From positions 1 through 36,917 of the forward strand of contig JAGKTT010000017.1 of the NCBI GenBank assembly GCA_021153285.1: a DNA stretch of 36,917 nt. The letters run 5' to 3'. The stretch comes from Bacteroidia bacterium. Lineage in GTDB: Bacteria; Bacteroidota; Bacteroidia; Bacteroidales; UBA932. Both the position numbers and the translations under genes were made by a program. Position 1 is the stretch's first letter; each line of letters begins with the position of its first letter. The notes beneath the pieces are model-generated. The model searched no databases. It was not told where the DNA came from and worked only from the letters and a program-made list of their open reading frames with translations. Positions 17,647 to 26,207 of the stretch are shown piece after piece.

Positions 17647-19881
17647 ATGAAGAAGATTTTATTTATGCTCCTGGCGTTTGGAGCACTTTGCTTCTCTGCA
17701 GAAGCACGAAAAGTCAGCGGAAATGTCATTTCAGGAGAGGAAAAGCTTTCGGGAGTGATCGTCACTGACGGAACCAATTTCACCCAGACCAATAAGAACG
17801 GTAAATTCTCTTTCGAAATCAAGGATGATGCTCAGTTCGTTTATATCGTGACTCCTGCCGGCTATGCCGGTGACTGGTCTGAGGGTGTTCCTGCGTTCTT
17901 CAAAAGAGCGGAAGGTCAGTCCAAATTTACCTTCGATCTTGTAAAGACTGATACAAAGGGTGATTATAAGATCATTGCAGTCGGTGATCCTCAGCCACAT
18001 TCGGAGGAGCATTTCAGCCAGTTTGCCGGAGAACCTCTTGAAGATCTATCCCAGACCACCAGATCCATCGGCCTTTCTGCAGTGGGTATAGCCCTCGGTG
18101 ATATCAGCTGGGATCTGCCTGTCCGTATGGATGACTGGAAGCGTGAGATTGTCCGTACAGGCATTCCTTTCTATCCTGTGATAGGAAATCACGACCACGT
18201 GGGCAAGCAGGGTGGCGACCTTCAGAGCTCAGCCGAGTATAGGAAAAGGATAGGCCCGGAGAATTATGCCTTCTTCCTCGGAAATGATGTGATCTTCTCT
18301 GTGGACAATATAATCTTCACTCCGGACCAGGGATATAATGAGGGATATGCTGATCACGTCCTTGCATTCGTAAGGGGAGTGATGAAGTATGTTCCTGCTG
18401 ATGCGCAGATATATGTGGCGCAGCATTCTCCTCTGGCAGGTCGTGACAATGGAAAGAGAATCCTCGGAACTTCTGATATGCTCAATCTGCTCGAAGGACA
18501 TAAGGCGCTTTTCCTATCAGGTCACAATCATCAAAGCAAGCCGTATACTTATGGCAATGATGTAACGGAGCATAATATCGCAGCTATATGCGGAACCTGG
18601 TGGGATGCATATCATTGTGCTGATGGCAGCCCGAGAGGATATAAGATCTATACCAAGGAAGCAGGAAAACTGACCTGGTATTACAAGGCTGTCGGTCACG
18701 ATAAGGATTTTCAGGTGGAGATATTCAAGCCTGGACAGACATTGAAGCATCCGAACAGCGTGATCGCAAATGTCTGGGACTGGAATCCTGACTGGAAGAT
18801 CGAGTGGTACGAGGATGGTAAGCCGATGGGCAGAATGGACAAGGTGAGGGAGTACTCTCCATTGCACATTGCGGAGATGAAGGCAAAGTATGACGCTCTC
18901 GGACAGGATCCGTCTTCTTGGAAGGGCACCAAGGCTGCCGAACATTATTTTGCTGCCACCCCAAGCCAGTATGCCAAGAATGTGACCGTATCTGTGACAA
19001 ATCCTTTCGGCCAGACCTGGGTATATGATGTGGATATGACAGACTATGTGGATGTCCAGGCTCATCGTGGTGGTGCAGGACTGATGCCGGAGAATACCAT
19101 CGAGGCAATGAAGCACGCCCTCGATCTGGGCGTGAATACCCTCGAACTCGACCTTCAGATCAGCCAGGATGGACAGATCGTAGTATCACACGATCCGTAT
19201 TTCCATCATCGTTATGCCATCCGTCCGGACGGCAGCCACATTCAGAAGGATGATCCGAAGGAATATATCTATACAATGCCTTACAGCGAGGTGCTAAAAT
19301 ACGATGTCGGAAGCCGTCCGAGCGAGGTGTGGCCTGAGAAGGCTTGTGTCAAGACAGTCAAGCCGCTTGCTTCAGACCTTATTGACTTCGTGGAGAATTA
19401 TGTGAAGGAGAAAGGACTTTCTCCTGTAAGGTACAATATCGAGATCAAGTCAAAGGATGCGAAAGGAGAGGGACATAACTGGCCTACATACGACAGGTTT
19501 GTAAGCGAGTGCTGCAAGTTCCTTCATTCAAAGCACCTTGGTGACAGACTCGTTGTTCAGAGTTTCGACGTCAGAGCCCTCAATTATATGCACGAGAAAT
19601 ACCCTGAGTTCATTCTGTCTTACCTTGTGGATGCAAAGGCCGGTGAGTTCGATGCATTTATGGCTAAGCTCAAATTCACTCCACAGTGGCTCAGCCCTCA
19701 TTTCTCCATTACAGATGAGGCTCTTGTTCAGAAGTGTCGTGAAAAGGGTATGAAGATAGTTCCTTGGACAGTGGACAAACCCGAGGACATCACCAGAATA
19801 CTTGACCTGAAGGTAGATGCCATCATCTCGAACTATCCTGACAGGGTACTCCAGCAGACCAGAGGATATCTGGTTCCTTAA
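17647..19881 (+). CDS. Fusion of metallophosphatase and glycerophosphodiester phosphodiesterase
   Basis: This 744-aa exported protein has a signal peptide ending near AEA|RK (20/21). Residues 21-465 repeat the architecture of the upstream metallophosphatase: GDPQ (D114), GDISWD (D152), GNHDH (N181, H182), H260 and GHNH (H293, H295). A GDPD TIM barrel at about 470-744 follows with almost no linker. It has AHRGGAGLMPENT (H473, R474, E482), ELD (E500, D502) and SHDP (H515, D516), which together supply the catalytic His pair and Ca/Mg ligands. GDPD cleaves glycerophosphodiesters to glycerol-3-phosphate and an alcohol, and the phosphatase half could then act on the product or the headgroup. It is the last gene of its unit. 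Sequential action is inference. Confidence 0.92.
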   Translation: MKKILFMLLAFGALCFSAEARKVSGNVISGEEKLSGVIVTDGTNFTQTNKNGKFSFEIKDDAQFVYIVTPAGYAGDWSEGVPAFFKRAEGQSKFTFDLVKTDTKGDYKIIAVGDPQPHSEEHFSQFAGEPLEDLSQTTRSIGLSAVGIALGDISWDLPVRMDDWKREIVRTGIPFYPVIGNHDHVGKQGGDLQSSAEYRKRIGPENYAFFLGNDVIFSVDNIIFTPDQGYNEGYADHVLAFVRGVMKYVPADAQIYVAQHSPLAGRDNGKRILGTSDMLNLLEGHKALFLSGHNHQSKPYTYGNDVTEHNIAAICGTWWDAYHCADGSPRGYKIYTKEAGKLTWYYKAVGHDKDFQVEIFKPGQTLKHPNSVIANVWDWNPDWKIEWYEDGKPMGRMDKVREYSPLHIAEMKAKYDALGQDPSSWKGTKAAEHYFAATPSQYAKNVTVSVTNPFGQTWVYDVDMTDYVDVQAHRGGAGLMPENTIEAMKHALDLGVNTLELDLQISQDGQIVVSHDPYFHHRYAIRPDGSHIQKDDPKEYIYTMPYSEVLKYDVGSRPSEVWPEKACVKTVKPLASDLIDFVENYVKEKGLSPVRYNIEIKSKDAKGEGHNWPTYDRFVSECCKFLHSKHLGDRLVVQSFDVRALNYMHEKYPEFILSYLVDAKAGEFDAFMAKLKFTPQWLSPHFSITDEALVQKCREKGMKIVPWTVDKPEDITRILDLKVDAIISNYPDRVLQQTRGYLVP

Positions 19882-19883
19882 TA

Positions 19884-21695
19884 CTACAGATTTTCAGAGA
19901 GCTCCAGCCAACGGAGCTCTTTTTCGTCTGTAAGCTCCATAATCTGACCGATTCTCTCAGATGCTGTCTGAAGTTCGTCAAATGCTAGTGTACCGCTGCT
20001 CAGCTTTGCTTCCAGATCGGCCTTCTCTGCAGAGAGAGCTTCCAGATCCTTTTCCAATTGTTCCAGCTCCCGCTGCTCTTTATAGCTGAGCTTCTTCTTC
20101 CTTGCAGGAGTTTCAGCAGGTGCGCTCTTGGCTGATTCCTTTGCAGCCTTTTCCTTTGCAGCCTTCTCTTCTGCACGTGCGATTGACCTTTGTTCAGCTT
20201 CGTATTCCTTGATATATTCGCGATACTCGCTGTAGCTTCCTACAAAGTCCTTTACCAGACCGTTACCGCAGAATATGAAGAGATGATCCACGAGTTTGTC
20301 GAGGAAGTGTCGGTCGTGGGATACGATAATAAGTGAGCCTCCGAATTCCTGGAGATATTCTTCAAGAATGTTCAATGTCACGATGTCAAGGTCATTTGTA
20401 GGCTCGTCAAGGATGAGCAGATTCGGCTGCTGCATAAGTATGGTGAGCAGGTAAAGTCTGCGTTTCTCTCCTCCGCTGAGCTTTTCGATCTTGTTGTTCA
20501 GCATTTCGTGAGGAAAGAGGAAGCGGTTCAGGAGCCAGGTGTCGTTTACGATGTCCAGTACAGTGTCCTGGGGATTGAATGACATTCCGCTCTGATGATA
20601 GTATCCTATCTTCAACGATTCTCCGCGCTCGATCACTCCGGTCAATACGCCCGGGTCATCTTCGAACATACGTCCTGTGATGATGTTCAGGAAGGTGGAT
20701 TTGCCAGCTCCGTTACGACCTACTATTCCTACTTTCTCGTATCTCTGGAAGTTATAGGTGAAGCCGTCAAGATAGCACTGATCTCCATAGTAGAAACTGA
20801 GGTCCTTGCAGTTGATGATCTTGGTTCCCAGCCTGGTCGAGCCTTTCATCGCCTCCATACTTACCTGCTTCTGAGTATAAACCTGCGCGGCCCTGTCCTT
20901 GAGGTCGTAGAAGGCGTTTATACGGTATCTGGCCTTGCCGGTACGGGCACAAGGGGTACTGCGTATCCACTCCAGCTCACGCCTGAGGATGTTTCTGACC
21001 TTATCCGTCTCGGCATTGTAGTTGGCGATCCTTTCCTCTCTTTTTTCAAGATAATTCTGATAATTGCCTTTGTAAGTGTAGACGGCGCCGTGATCCATTT
21101 CCATCACTATGTTGCAGACCCTGTCGAGGAAATAACGGTCGTGTGTCACCATCAGCAATGTGCAACGTGAACGGCTGAGATACCCCTCCAGAAACTCGAT
21201 GGCATCGATGTCCAGGTGATTGGTAGGCTCGTCCATTATAAGGAATTCAGCTTCGGTAGCCAGCATCTGGGTGATAGCCACTCGTTTGACCTCACCTCCG
21301 GAGAGTTCCTTCATCTTCTGATCAGGATCAGCCAGATTGAAATTGGTCAGGAACTTCAAAACCCTTCTTTCGTATTCCCAGTAATGTTCCTGGTCGAGTC
21401 CCTTGGTGAATTCCGTACTCGAAGACATAATCTGCTCAAAGATACCTTTCTCCGGGTCGAATTCATACTCCTGTTCCAGAAAGGCTATCTTGATGTCCTT
21501 CAGGAACATAATCTTTCCACCGGAATCAGACTTGTCCTTTCCGGCCAATATCCTCATCAGCGATGTTTTTCCCGTTCCATTAGGTGCGATGAGAGCGATC
21601 TTATCACCCTCGTTTATATTGAATCCGATATGCTCGAACAGCACTTTCGGACCATAACTCTTCGAAATATTCTCAATCTGGAGATAACTTGCCAT
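19884..21695 (-). CDS. uup: ABC-F family ATPase, Uup-like
   Basis: This 603-aa soluble protein has two ABC ATPase domains and no membrane segments. Walker A motifs are at 38-45 (PNGTGKTS) and 327-334 (RNGAGKST), signatures LSGGE at 131-135 and 406-410, and Walker B FLIMDEPTNHLD and LLILDEPTNDLD. The linker between domains has the ABC-F arm/WIR segment (about 210-290). After about residue 510 there is a Lys/Ala/Glu-rich stretch and a C-terminal coiled coil beginning KKLSYKEQRELEQLEKDLE, which is characteristic of Uup. Uup-type proteins act on ribosomes and are linked to branched DNA intermediates. It starts 4 bp after trkA ends, and its stop codon lies only 2 bp from that of the convergent GDPD gene. 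Confidence 0.88.
   Translation of the reverse strand: MASYLQIENISKSYGPKVLFEHIGFNINEGDKIALIAPNGTGKTSLMRILAGKDKSDSGGKIMFLKDIKIAFLEQEYEFDPEKGIFEQIMSSSTEFTKGLDQEHYWEYERRVLKFLTNFNLADPDQKMKELSGGEVKRVAITQMLATEAEFLIMDEPTNHLDIDAIEFLEGYLSRSRCTLLMVTHDRYFLDRVCNIVMEMDHGAVYTYKGNYQNYLEKREERIANYNAETDKVRNILRRELEWIRSTPCARTGKARYRINAFYDLKDRAAQVYTQKQVSMEAMKGSTRLGTKIINCKDLSFYYGDQCYLDGFTYNFQRYEKVGIVGRNGAGKSTFLNIITGRMFEDDPGVLTGVIERGESLKIGYYHQSGMSFNPQDTVLDIVNDTWLLNRFLFPHEMLNNKIEKLSGGEKRRLYLLTILMQQPNLLILDEPTNDLDIVTLNILEEYLQEFGGSLIIVSHDRHFLDKLVDHLFIFCGNGLVKDFVGSYSEYREYIKEYEAEQRSIARAEEKAAKEKAAKESAKSAPAETPARKKKLSYKEQRELEQLEKDLEALSAEKADLEAKLSSGTLAFDELQTASERIGQIMELTDEKELRWLELSENL
19898..19924 (+). terminator. Terminator of the GDPD unit, embedded in the 3' end of uup
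   Basis: AGAGCTCC (19898-19905), a 7-nt loop and GGAGCTCT (19913-19920) form a perfect 8-bp stem, followed by T up to 19924. It acts for plus-strand transcription, yet lies inside the last codons of the convergent minus-strand gene. On the minus strand there is no T tract after it. Confidence 0.75.
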
Positions 21696-21699
21696 CTTA

Positions 21700-23058
21700 T
21701 CATTTAAAGAATTTATCCACTTCCTTTACAGCATCCGGCAGCGCAAACACCGCGACCCTGTCATATTCCTGAATATGAGTGTCACCCACTGCGATATACG
21801 ACTCATTTCCCCTGATTACTCCACCGATGATGGCGTTCTTCGGGAAATTCATATCCTTCAGAGGCTTCTTGGTAATGGCAGTATCCGGAGCCACGATATA
21901 CTCCAGCACCTCAGCATTGGTACCGCTCATATATTTGATGAACCTCACCTTATTGCTCAGAGTAAACTTGAAGATACGGCTCGCTGTAATAAGCTTCTTA
22001 TTGATCACAGCATCCACACCCATACTCTCCGCCAGACGTATATACTCGATATTCTCAACCTCTGCAATGACCCTTGCGATTCCCAGACTCTTCGCTGCCA
22101 CGCAGGCAAGGATGTTGGTCTCGGAATTGTTCGTAACAGCCACGAATGCATCATATTCCTTTATCGACTCCTCCAGCAGCATATCCGAATTACGACCGTC
22201 GCCATTTACTACGATCACATTGCTCGGAAGCTTTTCCGACAGGTCCAGACACTTGGCCTTGTTCATCTCGATCAGCTTTACAGAGTCCAGCACCTTTGCC
22301 ATCTGCTTTGCCACCATCTCTCCGATCGGGCTGCCGCCAAGAATCATCACGCTGTTCACCTCTATGTTCCTCTTTCCGATGTATTTCATCAGCATATCCA
22401 TTCCCTCGCGCTTGGATATGATGAACACCAGATCGTGATACTTGAATTTAGTGTCGAATTTAGGAATTATGGTATCACTTCCGCGCGCGATAGCCACAAC
22501 TCGGAACTTAAGTCCGTCAGCAGCAGCTACCTGGCTGAATTCCATCATATTCATTCCTATCAGCGGAGAATCCTCTTCCAGTTTGAATACTCCCACCTGT
22601 AGCTTTCCTCGCGCGAAATCCATTGAATCAGTCGAAGCTGTCCTCTTAAGGAGCTCGACAATCTCTCCGGCTGCAATCTTTTCAGGGTAGAACATAAGGT
22701 CAATACCCATTTCCGTGAACAGGTATTTGTTCTCATATGAGAGATATTCCTCATTGTTGATACGGGCTGTTGCCTTCTTGCTTCCAAGTTTCTTGGCGAG
22801 CATTGCGCTGACGATATTGACATCCTGTGAATCAGACGGATTCACAGCGATGAACAGATCGGCTGTGGCTGCACCGGCGTCCTGAAGAGTCTGAATAGCA
22901 GAAGGATTGCCCTCTACTGTCACGACATCAGTCGTAGCAGCGAGTGCTTCCAGTCTTTCCTGTCTTTCGTCTATTACGGTGATGTCATTGGCCTCATTGC
23001 TGAGCATCTTCGCCAGATGCGAACCGACTTCACCGGCTCCCGCGATAATGATTTTCAT
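21700..23058 (-). CDS. trkA: Trk system potassium uptake regulatory protein TrkA
   Basis: This 452-aa cytoplasmic protein gates the Trk/Ktr potassium channel in response to nucleotide. It has two tandem RCK units. The first Rossmann NAD-binding motif is GAGEVG at 7-12 and the first TrkA-C domain follows. The second RCK begins near VMILGGSPIG and is followed by a second TrkA-C domain up to the end. The acidic residue at the end of beta 2 (TVIDERQ) fits NAD(H) binding. The membrane partner trkH is not in the window; trkA often sits next to it, so the neighbourhood is unusual. It lies 3 bp after the glycosyltransferase. Confidence 0.95.
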   Translation of the reverse strand: MKIIIAGAGEVGSHLAKMLSNEANDITVIDERQERLEALAATTDVVTVEGNPSAIQTLQDAGAATADLFIAVNPSDSQDVNIVSAMLAKKLGSKKATARINNEEYLSYENKYLFTEMGIDLMFYPEKIAAGEIVELLKRTASTDSMDFARGKLQVGVFKLEEDSPLIGMNMMEFSQVAAADGLKFRVVAIARGSDTIIPKFDTKFKYHDLVFIISKREGMDMLMKYIGKRNIEVNSVMILGGSPIGEMVAKQMAKVLDSVKLIEMNKAKCLDLSEKLPSNVIVVNGDGRNSDMLLEESIKEYDAFVAVTNNSETNILACVAAKSLGIARVIAEVENIEYIRLAESMGVDAVINKKLITASRIFKFTLSNKVRFIKYMSGTNAEVLEYIVAPDTAITKKPLKDMNFPKNAIIGGVIRGNESYIAVGDTHIQEYDRVAVFALPDAVKEVDKFFK

Positions 23059-23061
23059 AGC

Positions 23062-24159
23062 TTAGAAATTATAAAAGTCCTTATCCTTAATGCTTGAGAA
23101 TATCTTTTCTCCCTTCAGGATGGAAGAAGTGATTATCCATTTCCTGTATATTCCCCTTACGCTTCCTTTACCTTCTTTTATAAAAGCTGCGACATCCGCT
23201 TTCGAAGGTCTTCTTACCATTCCGGCAGCATCTTTATGCGCCTTCAGCACTGCCTTGAAACAATCGGTCTTCAAGGTCAGCAGATATACTGCTGCCGACA
23301 ATCCATCCAGACATTTACGTATGAATATGCGTCTTGCAGCTTTCCGGCAGCCTTTGCTTGCAGCCTTCTCCGCAGGCAGGTTCTTGAATCCGAGTGCGAA
23401 TGTCCTTGCCAGATTGTTTTCCAGCATCAGGATATTGTTCCTGAAATTAAGGTACAGCTTGAATGGAGAAGTTGCAGGCAATGTGCCTCCACCGACGTGA
23501 TATACGACAGATTGAGGAACTACAGTCACCTTGAATCCCTCCAGCTGCATCCTCCAGCAAAGATCAATCTCCTCCATATGGGCGAAGAATCGGTCATCCA
23601 GTCCTCCCAGCTTTCTGTACAGACTGCTTCTGACCATAAGACAGGCACCTGTTGCCCAGAATACATCTTTGGTCTGATCGTATTGACCTTTGTCCGTATC
23701 CAGACGTTTCAATACGCGTCCCCGGCAGAACGGATAGCCGAAAAGGTCAATATATCCTCCTGCAGCTCCCGCATATTCGAATTTCTCCCTTTCCTGCCAG
23801 CTGTGCAGCTTCGGAGCGCAGGCTCCGCATTCGGGATGATTGTCCATCCAATCCACCAGAGGAGCGAGCCAATCCTCGGTCACTTCAATATCTGAATTGA
23901 TCAATACGAAGTACTCCGAATCGATCTGCTCGAAAGCTTTGTTGTATCCTCCGGTAAATCCGTGGTTTTTTTCAAATGCTATAGTCCTGACTTGGGGAAA
24001 GGTCTTCCGCATTACTTCAAGGGATCCGTCAGTGGAAGCGTTGTCCGCAACAATGACTTCTGCACCGTCTACCTTACCGACGGAATGTAAAAGACCCGGA
24101 AGGAATTCTTTGAGAAAACCTTCCGTGTTCCAGTTCAATATGACTACAGCAGTCTTCAT
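23062..24159 (-). CDS. Family 2 glycosyltransferase (WbbL/rhamnosyltransferase-like)
   Basis: This 365-aa GT-A-fold enzyme probably adds a sugar to a cell-surface glycan, using a nucleotide sugar in the cytoplasm. It has VVILNWN near the N terminus, VADNASTDGS, FTGGYNKAF and the acidic motif LINSDIEV (the DxD-equivalent). The acceptor-side segment AHMEEIDLCWRMQLEGFKV supplies the catalytic ED pair. The last 100 or so residues are basic and probably membrane-peripheral. No other glycan gene is adjacent, so the product cannot be named. It lies 3 bp after slyD and 3 bp before trkA. Confidence 0.88.
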   Translation of the reverse strand: MKTAVVILNWNTEGFLKEFLPGLLHSVGKVDGAEVIVADNASTDGSLEVMRKTFPQVRTIAFEKNHGFTGGYNKAFEQIDSEYFVLINSDIEVTEDWLAPLVDWMDNHPECGACAPKLHSWQEREKFEYAGAAGGYIDLFGYPFCRGRVLKRLDTDKGQYDQTKDVFWATGACLMVRSSLYRKLGGLDDRFFAHMEEIDLCWRMQLEGFKVTVVPQSVVYHVGGGTLPATSPFKLYLNFRNNILMLENNLARTFALGFKNLPAEKAASKGCRKAARRIFIRKCLDGLSAAVYLLTLKTDCFKAVLKAHKDAAGMVRRPSKADVAAFIKEGKGSVRGIYRKWIITSSILKGEKIFSSIKDKDFYNF

Positions 24160-24162
24160 TTC

Positions 24163-24756
24163 TTAGTGGCAGCCGCAACCGCAGTCCTCGCCGTGCTCCT
24201 CGCCGCAATGTCCGCCTTCGCATCCACCGCAATCTCCTCCGTGACCGTGGCATCCGCCGCATCCGCAACTATGTACATATTCGCCGTGGAGGCCTTCTGT
24301 AAGCTCTTTTTCTGTAGCCTCACGTACTGTAAGGATCTCACCGGTGAAATGCAGAGTCTTGCCTGCCATCTGGTGGTTGAGGTCCATCTTCACGCTGTCC
24401 TCGCTTACCTCGAGCACTACGCCCGGAATCACACCTCCCATACTGTTCATCATCGGGATGGTATTGCCCGGTACAAGAAGGTCTTCGCGGATTTCTCCGT
24501 TCACTTCAAACGCAGCCTTAGGAAGGTCAATGATCCTCTGTGGGTCGATTTCTCCGTATCCGTCAGCAGGAGAGAGAGTCACGTCAAACCTGCATCCTGG
24601 CTCCATACCTTCGATGTGAGCTTCGAGCTTAGGCAGAAGACTGCCTGTTCCGTGAATATAGTCAAGAGGCCTTTCCTGTGTTGTATGGTCGACTACCTGT
24701 CCGTCGACCTCGAGTTCGTAGCAGAATTCCACTACAGCATTCTGAGTAATCTTCAT
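24163..24756 (-). CDS. slyD: FKBP-type peptidyl-prolyl isomerase, SlyD-like
   Basis: This 197-aa protein is a proline isomerase and metallochaperone. Residues 1-70 and 125-150 form the FKBP domain (VVEFCYELEVDG, DYIHGTGSLLPKLE), with the insert-in-flap chaperone domain at about 72-122. The C-terminal tail (157-197) contains nine Cys and seven His among Gly and acidic residues, as in nickel-binding SlyD tails. In E. coli this tail helps supply nickel to hydrogenase; no hydrogenase gene is in the window. An 85-bp gap with no clear promoter or terminator separates it from pmbA. Confidence 0.93.
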   Translation of the reverse strand: MKITQNAVVEFCYELEVDGQVVDHTTQERPLDYIHGTGSLLPKLEAHIEGMEPGCRFDVTLSPADGYGEIDPQRIIDLPKAAFEVNGEIREDLLVPGNTIPMMNSMGGVIPGVVLEVSEDSVKMDLNHQMAGKTLHFTGEILTVREATEKELTEGLHGEYVHSCGCGGCHGHGGDCGGCEGGHCGEEHGEDCGCGCH

Positions 24757-24841
24757 ATTTTCAACTTTATATCTTTATTTATATTTTTCGTATGTCCCAC
24801 TGGGGCTCTCGCGTAGCGGCCAGAGGTAGATAATGCCGGTA

Positions 24842-26206
24842 TCAGGCTGAGAAAACAATGTTTTCGAAAGCCAATGTCGGTATCTGCCAGCGGGAACTTG
24901 GACGGGCGTCTGTGCCGGCAGCCAGCAGATCGTTCCAAAGTTCCATAATGTTTCCTGTTATGAGCATCTCGCGTACAGGATGGGTGATCTTGCCTTTGCT
25001 GAAGGCAAATCCCTCGATTCCGTATGAGAAATCACCTGTGACAGGATTACAGTTTCCTCCATTGAAGCCAGTCACCAGAATACCGTTCTGCGCCAGTTTC
25101 AAAATATCCTCCAAAGATACTTCTTTTTCCCCGTCCTGCAAGTCTCTGCCTTTTATAAAAGGCATAAGGCACGGCCTGGAGATGTCTTCGACAGTAGCCG
25201 GGATGCCCATCTTTTCGGAATGGTATGTATTGACGAAATATTGCCTTACAATTCCGTTTTCGATTATCGGGGCATCTTTTGTCGCTGTTCCTTCCGTATC
25301 GAAGAGCCTTGAACCGTTCTTCCCCGGAGTCCTGGCCAGATCCATCAGGGTCATTCCCGCAGGGAATACCTGCTGCCCGATGCTGCCCTCAAGGAAAGAC
25401 ATCTTCTGCTGTATGGACGAAGCATTCAATGCAGTGAAAAGGGGAGAGGTAAGTCTGGACGAGACCGTACTGTCCACTACCATACGATAGACTCCGCTGC
25501 GCCTTTTCTTCGGACCGATCTGACTTACAGCTCTTTGCAGTGCCTTTTCTCCTATTCCGTAGTCGGTTCCATCGTATTTCTGGCAGGTCTGCCACCAGTA
25601 TCCGCTGTATTTGCATCCTTCCGGATCTTCTATTGTCATTTCTGAGAAAGTACCGAAAGTGGTCTCGCTGTGTCTGCCTTCGAAGCCGTTCGAGTCAGCG
25701 ACATAATTGTCATCAGCTGTGCAGGAATATTCGCATTCTTCGGATATGAGCCTGAAGCCTTCCTCCCGCTGCCTGATGCCGGCATATTTGCTGAGTTTCA
25801 TTGCACTGGCCAGTCTCTCCTCAGAATCAAGGCTGAAATATCTGTCGTCGAAGAGTCCCAGCTCGCGGCCGGTGAGAGCATCTTTGGCGGTTCTTTCAGG
25901 ATCAGGCAGTCTTCGGCAATTGTCTTCTCCGAGCATTCTGACCATCTCAATGGCCTTTATGATAAAATCTTCCACTTCGTTCTGTTCAAGGCGGTTTGTG
26001 GAGAATGTGCCGTAGCGTCCTTCTACAAACAGATATATGTAGATGGATCTGTCCGCGGAGTGGCTGACCTTGTCGAGCTCTCCGTTGAGGATGGTGTATG
26101 AGTCTGTGACTGTCTTGTTGAGCGAGACTCTGGCTGCTGATGCTCCGCTGCTGACTGCGTGTCTGATGCAGTGTTGTGCAAGTGATATTTCGTGTGATGT
26201 AATCAT
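24842..26206 (-). CDS. pmbA: TldD/PmbA family metallopeptidase subunit PmbA (TldE)
   Basis: This 454-aa protein is the non-catalytic partner of the TldD/TldE heterodimeric protease, which in E. coli trims microcin B17 precursor and CcdA. It lacks the HExxH motif found in TldD, as expected for PmbA. Family segments are DSTVSSRLTSPLF, the GTATKDAPIIENGIV region, FNGGNCNPVTGDFSYG and GFAFSKGKITHPVREMLITGN. It begins 1 bp after the tldD stop codon, which suggests coupled translation and a 1:1 complex. Confidence 0.94.
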   Translation of the reverse strand: MITSHEISLAQHCIRHAVSSGASAARVSLNKTVTDSYTILNGELDKVSHSADRSIYIYLFVEGRYGTFSTNRLEQNEVEDFIIKAIEMVRMLGEDNCRRLPDPERTAKDALTGRELGLFDDRYFSLDSEERLASAMKLSKYAGIRQREEGFRLISEECEYSCTADDNYVADSNGFEGRHSETTFGTFSEMTIEDPEGCKYSGYWWQTCQKYDGTDYGIGEKALQRAVSQIGPKKRRSGVYRMVVDSTVSSRLTSPLFTALNASSIQQKMSFLEGSIGQQVFPAGMTLMDLARTPGKNGSRLFDTEGTATKDAPIIENGIVRQYFVNTYHSEKMGIPATVEDISRPCLMPFIKGRDLQDGEKEVSLEDILKLAQNGILVTGFNGGNCNPVTGDFSYGIEGFAFSKGKITHPVREMLITGNIMELWNDLLAAGTDARPSSRWQIPTLAFENIVFSA

Positions 26207-26207
26207 A

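Noticed and set aside
2859..19881. The SusCD locus as an ordinary polysaccharide utilization locus.
   Set aside because: No glycoside hydrolase, polysaccharide lyase or sugar-specific carrier is encoded; every assigned enzyme has a phosphoesterase-type or MBL fold.
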